Origin: Arthrobacter sp. E3
GTDB taxonomy: Bacteria; Actinomycetota; Actinomycetes; Actinomycetales; Micrococcaceae
Length of the DNA: 64,000 bases
Reading direction: 5' to 3'
NCBI RefSeq assembly: GCF_017353415.1
Contig: NZ_JAFMPX010000018.1
Span: forward strand, 1 to 64,000
This document shows positions 60,918 to 64,000 of the stretch, one piece after another. The notes beneath the pieces were generated by a model that saw nothing but the letters and a program-made list of their open reading frames with translations, was not told the DNA's origin and did not search any database. Position numbers and translations under genes: made by a program. Numbering within the stretch: the stretch's first letter is position 1; the number at the start of each line of letters is the position of its first letter.

Positions 60918-61661
60918 TTAGTAGAGTTTGTTGGCTCCGCCGTCGGCCATGAGGGTTTGGCCGGTCATGTACTGCGAATCGTCGGAGAGCAAGAATGCCA
61001 CGATCGGCGCAACGTCCGCCTCGGGATCCCCGAAGCGTCCCAGCGGAACCTTGGCCAGTGAATCCTTGTACATTTCAGGGAACGCCTCGCTCCATGCCTT
61101 GACCCCTGGGGTCAGTGCCATGGGTGAGACAACGTTGACGCGGATGTTGTCCTTGGCCCATTCGTTGACTGTGACGCGGGAAAGCCCGCGGATCGCTTCC
61201 TTCGCCGAAGCATAGGCAGCCTGGGTTTCCTGTCCGACCATGGCCGAGCCCGAACCGAAGTTCACCACGGACCCGCCGTTAACGGCCAGCAGCGGGTAGG
61301 CAGCTGCCATGAATTGGCGGGTGGCGCGGAAACCCGTGTTGAAGGAGAGATCCCACTGTTCCTCGGTCAGGTCGTTGAACATGGCTTGGCGCGATGCGTG
61401 GGCGTTGTTGACCAACCCGTCCAGTCCGCCAAAAGTTGTGCTGGCCAGTTCGACGGCGGACGCCGCCACCGCCTTGTCGCTGACGTCGCCCAACACGAAC
61501 CGGACGTTGGCGCCCAAATCTGCCGTGAGGGATTCCCCGGCTTCGCCATTGACATCGACCGCAATGACTTTGGCTCCGCGAGCCACCAAAACCCGGGAAA
61601 TTGCTCCACCAATTCCCGATGCCCCGCCGGTGACGATGACGACCTTGTTTTCGAGTTGCAT
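60918..61661 (-). CDS. Short-chain dehydrogenase/reductase
   Basis: This 247-residue classical SDR has the cofactor motif TGGASGIGGAI (residue about 11) and GLVNNAHAS near 85 (NNAG-like). The catalytic Ser is in FGSGSAM and Tyr/Lys in YASAKEA (about 150-154). An acidic residue after beta2 (VIAVDVNG) favours NAD(H). It ends with the common TGQTLMADGGANKLY. The substrate is unknown. Confidence 0.92.
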   Translation of the reverse strand: MQLENKVVIVTGGASGIGGAISRVLVARGAKVIAVDVNGEAGESLTADLGANVRFVLGDVSDKAVAASAVELASTTFGGLDGLVNNAHASRQAMFNDLTEEQWDLSFNTGFRATRQFMAAAYPLLAVNGGSVVNFGSGSAMVGQETQAAYASAKEAIRGLSRVTVNEWAKDNIRVNVVSPMALTPGVKAWSEAFPEMYKDSLAKVPLGRFGDPEADVAPIVAFLLSDDSQYMTGQTLMADGGANKLY

Positions 61662-61791
61662 GCTGACTCCCTGGTTTCCGTTTTGTGGGATCAGAGGATC
61701 CCTTGCTGTGGATTGCCCCTATACACAATCACAAGATGATGTGCGTCGGCTGGAAGCGGGCGAATACCCGGTTATGTGGAACAGTGGATTC

Positions 61792-62868
61792 ATGGACAAA
61801 GCTTCGCGAAAACCTTCTCCCAGCACATCCGATCCGCTGGATCGCAGTTCTCCGCAGGAACCCGCGGCACCGGTGTTGCTCGCCTCGGTGATGCATGTGG
61901 CCGATGCCATTCATGAGGTTCGAACGCGCGTGGCGACTGCTTTCGGTTTCACTCCCACCATCGTCGCCTACCCAGGCTACGGTGGCACCACTTGGGTGCG
62001 CGTGCTGGCTCGTGTTGTGCTGACAAACAAACGCACGGCCACCAGCGACAGGATGCGCGGCTGGCGGGCTTTTACCAGCGTGCCTGTCCCGAACAGCGAA
62101 GTGGAAGTGGAGATCGAAGGCGTCGTCCACTCGGTCCGCGCCGACGCCGGAGGACTCGTGGATGTTGTTGTGGATGCCTCCTTGGAGCCAGGCTGGCACA
62201 AGGTCTTCCTGCGGAGCCAGGTTGCAGCTCCCGCCGAGGCCCGCGTCCTAATCGTGGCACCTGAAACCACGTTTGGCATCGTCTCCGACATTGACGACAC
62301 CGTCATGGTCACGGCGCTGCCCCGGCCGCTGCTGGCCCTCTGGAACACCCTGGTACTCAGCGAGCGGGCGCGCACACCCACCCCCGGCATGGCGGTGCTG
62401 CTCGACAGGATCGTCGACAAGCACCCTGAGGCACCCATCCTCTATCTCTCCACCGGACCGTGGAACGTGGCTCCCGCCTTGGCACGGTTTCTGGCAAGAA
62501 ACCTGTACCCGGAAGGCGTTCTGCTGCTCACCGACTGGGGTCCCACGCGACAACGCTGGTTCCGCAGTGGACAAGAACACAAGCGCAACAATCTGGAGCG
62601 GCTCGCACAGCAATTTCCGAACATCCAGTGGCTTCTAGTGGGCGACGACGGCCAGCACGATCCGGAGATCTATGCCCACTTTGCCCGTTCACATGCTGCG
62701 CAAACGGCAGCTATTGCCATTCGCGAGCTCTCCACAGGGGAAGCATTGCTGGCTGGCCGCCGCCAGCATGGGGAAGGTCCAGGTTTAGCGCAAGGCGGAG
62801 TGCCTCGATTTTCTGCACCCGATGGGGCGGGCCTTGCGGAGCACCTGCGAAAGCACGGTTTACTCTGA
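61792..62868 (+). CDS. DUF2183 / App1-like phosphatidate phosphatase domain protein
   Basis: This 358-residue protein has an N-terminal beta-rich domain (about 60-150). A HAD-like catalytic domain follows, with the DxDxT motif in IVSDIDDTVMVTALP (about 165), YLSTGPWNVAPALARFL (about 220) and LVGDDGQHDPEIYAHFA (about 285). Yeast App1 with this domain dephosphorylates phosphatidate; a bacterial lipid-phosphatase role is inference. The start could also be ATG 61774; neither has a strong ribosome site. Confidence 0.83.
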   Translation: MDKASRKPSPSTSDPLDRSSPQEPAAPVLLASVMHVADAIHEVRTRVATAFGFTPTIVAYPGYGGTTWVRVLARVVLTNKRTATSDRMRGWRAFTSVPVPNSEVEVEIEGVVHSVRADAGGLVDVVVDASLEPGWHKVFLRSQVAAPAEARVLIVAPETTFGIVSDIDDTVMVTALPRPLLALWNTLVLSERARTPTPGMAVLLDRIVDKHPEAPILYLSTGPWNVAPALARFLARNLYPEGVLLLTDWGPTRQRWFRSGQEHKRNNLERLAQQFPNIQWLLVGDDGQHDPEIYAHFARSHAAQTAAIAIRELSTGEALLAGRRQHGEGPGLAQGGVPRFSAPDGAGLAEHLRKHGLL

Positions 62869-62989
62869 ATCTGCGGTCCGCGCGTCTGAGTAAGGTGAGC
62901 GGCCGGTTTGTTGCCGGCAACTCCATGCCTGGTGCGTTAAACTTCCGGCACAAGGACTTATTGGAAATAGCGGGAAACAGGATGTGTAG

Positions 62990-63868
62990 ATGAGCGAACA
63001 ACAACCACGAGGAACGGCTGGCAAGCAGTCCGCCCAGGACGGCGAGGCGGGTGAGGTCGGCCAAAACGGCGAGGTCTCACAAGACCGCTTCGTCGGGCGG
63101 ACGGACCTGACCCGGTGGCGAGCCCCTTTCGGGCGTTGGCTCGCCGGCGTCGTGCGTTGGCTCAGTGCCCGGCTGGGACCGCATGCCGCCCTGATTCTCA
63201 CACTCGCCGTCGGCGCCACGATCGCTGCGACCCTGACCTACGTTTCCGCAGAAGTCTATGACGCCGTCACTGAGGCCGACGGGGTTGCAGCCTTGGACCA
63301 TCCGCTGCTGGACGCCGCCATGAGCGTCCGTTCGCCGTGGCTGGACACTGTCGCCACGGGCTACACGGACATCGCCGGGACCATCGGCATGCCCATCCTC
63401 GCCGCCACCATCATGGTGGTCCTCGCCCTGAAGCGCCGGTCGTGGACGCCGGTCATACTCATGCTCACGGCCACGGCAGGGTCGCTGCTGATGACCGTCG
63501 CGGGGAAACAACTCATTGGACGCGCACGCCCGCCACTGGCGGACGCCATCCCGCCCTATGAATATTCGCCCTCTTTTCCCAGCGGCCACACACTGAACGC
63601 CACAGTGATCGCCGGAGTGGTGGCATACCTGATCATCCTGCGCCTGGACACGGCCCGGGGCAGGGTCATCACGATCCTGGCGGCCGGTATATTTGCTTTC
63701 ACCGTGGGGCTGAGCCGCATTTATCTGGGCCACCACTGGTTCACCGACGTCCTGGTGGCGTGGACACTGGGCGCCGTATGGCTGGTTTTGGTGATCACCG
63801 CCCACCGGCTGTACCTGACGGCAACCCGGCACGACGCCGTCACAGGGCCTGCCTCGTCGCAGCCGTAA
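62990..63868 (+). CDS. PAP2-family membrane phosphatase
   Basis: This 292-residue protein has a hydrophilic N-terminus and about six helices. It has the three acid-phosphatase motifs: KQLIGRARPP (about 171), SPSFPSGHTLNA (about 197) and SRIYLGHHWFTDV (about 243). It hydrolyses lipid phosphates such as phosphatidate or undecaprenyl pyrophosphate at the membrane. It lies between the App1-like gene and a DAG-kinase gene, so the three may form a lipid-phosphate group. Confidence 0.9.
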   Translation: MSEQQPRGTAGKQSAQDGEAGEVGQNGEVSQDRFVGRTDLTRWRAPFGRWLAGVVRWLSARLGPHAALILTLAVGATIAATLTYVSAEVYDAVTEADGVAALDHPLLDAAMSVRSPWLDTVATGYTDIAGTIGMPILAATIMVVLALKRRSWTPVILMLTATAGSLLMTVAGKQLIGRARPPLADAIPPYEYSPSFPSGHTLNATVIAGVVAYLIILRLDTARGRVITILAAGIFAFTVGLSRIYLGHHWFTDVLVAWTLGAVWLVLVITAHRLYLTATRHDAVTGPASSQP

Positions 63869-63933
63869 GACACCGCTAGCTGACCGGTAGAGTTCAGCTC
63901 CACCCGGCAACACCCGAAAACTTTGAGGAAGCC

Positions 63934-64000
63934 ATGTCAGAGCACCAACCCCCGCGGGACAAACGCGCCGTTGTGGTCATTAATCCGATGAAGTCTCCCA
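63934..64000 (+). CDS. Diacylglycerol kinase-family protein (5' end only)
   Basis: Only the first 22 codons lie in the window. After a hydrophilic start they read RAVVVINPMKSP, typical of DagK/LCB5 N-termini (VVxNPxKS). GAGGAAG precedes the ATG. The rest is outside the window. Confidence 0.65.
   Translation, partial: MSEHQPPRDKRAVVVINPMKSP

Noticed and set aside
1-64000. tRNA or rRNA genes
   Set aside because: No stretch with a convincing cloverleaf or ribosomal RNA sequence was recognised by eye; a tRNAscan-SE or Infernal run would settle this.

Overview
The window is high-GC DNA from an actinobacterium. Codon usage, gene families (DUF3040, GAF-ANTAR, PGPGW membrane protein, LigD polymerase domain, many universal stress proteins) and the Shine-Dalgarno style suggest an Arthrobacter-like member of the Micrococcaceae. 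This is inference from the sequence; no database search was run. The region is accessory in character: it carries paralogous central-carbon genes, five universal stress protein (USP) genes, nested mobile elements and an unusual number of broken genes.

Layout. 1-6935: an IS end abuts a truncated P-type ATPase. Upstream of it, on the minus strand, lie a USP, a PGPGW membrane protein, a diacylglycerol-kinase-like protein, an FNR-type flavoreductase, a frameshifted PRC-barrel gene, transaldolase and transketolase. 7268-9393: a DUF3040 protein, then two GAF-ANTAR regulators, the first frameshifted. 9620-17858 (plus): a cytochrome b/molybdopterin fusion, an FAD ferredoxin reductase, a decayed 6-phosphogluconate dehydrogenase, a HAD phosphatase, phosphoglucose isomerase, a uracil-DNA-glycosylase-like protein, an AhpD-like protein and a YtxH-like protein. 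17882-21396 (minus): a HEAT-repeat/GT4 fusion coupled to a GT1 glycosyltransferase. 21629-24661: a zinc alcohol dehydrogenase, a VOC protein divergent from a TetR regulator with clear operator half-sites, and an Asp/Glu-racemase-like protein. 24667-31292: a TetR regulator divergent from an acyl-CoA catabolic operon containing one internally deleted CoA ligase.

31310-39514 is the regulatory core: a stand-alone LigD polymerase domain with a USP, a NarL/DosR-type response regulator, a GAF-GAF sensor kinase that retains the haem-ligand histidine and distal tyrosine of mycobacterial DosS/DevS, another USP, a PNPOx-fold protein and PEP synthase. Seven DosR-like boxes (AGGGNCNAANG-type, 15-16 bp) lie upstream of USP, PNPOx, PEP synthase and probably transketolase genes. 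I read the island as a DosR/DosS-like hypoxia or dormancy regulon that couples stress proteins to a spare pentose-phosphate/glycolytic set (tal, tkt, gnd, pgi, pfkB, ppsA).

39766-44579 is an IS whose DDE transposase is split by a recombinase-in-trio (RIT) element: three overlapping tyrosine recombinases between 91-bp inverted repeats, plus a 32-bp perfect palindrome at one end. The composite sits between a DosR-like box and the PNPOx gene that box probably served. 44617-64000: PNPOx, USP, a flavodoxin-like protein, a secreted FG-GAP protein, a DUF5671-type membrane protein, a RibD remnant, a doubly frameshifted VOC gene, an oligopeptide-type ABC transporter operon, a tandem USP, a PfkB kinase, a phosphoesterase lipoprotein, an SDR, an App1-like DUF2183 protein, a PAP2 phosphatase and the start of a diacylglycerol kinase.

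Disrupted genes: P-type ATPase, PRC-barrel, GAF-ANTAR 1, gnd, CoA ligase 2, transposase, RibD and VOC. Some indels sit in homopolymers, so sequencing error cannot be excluded for those without reads.
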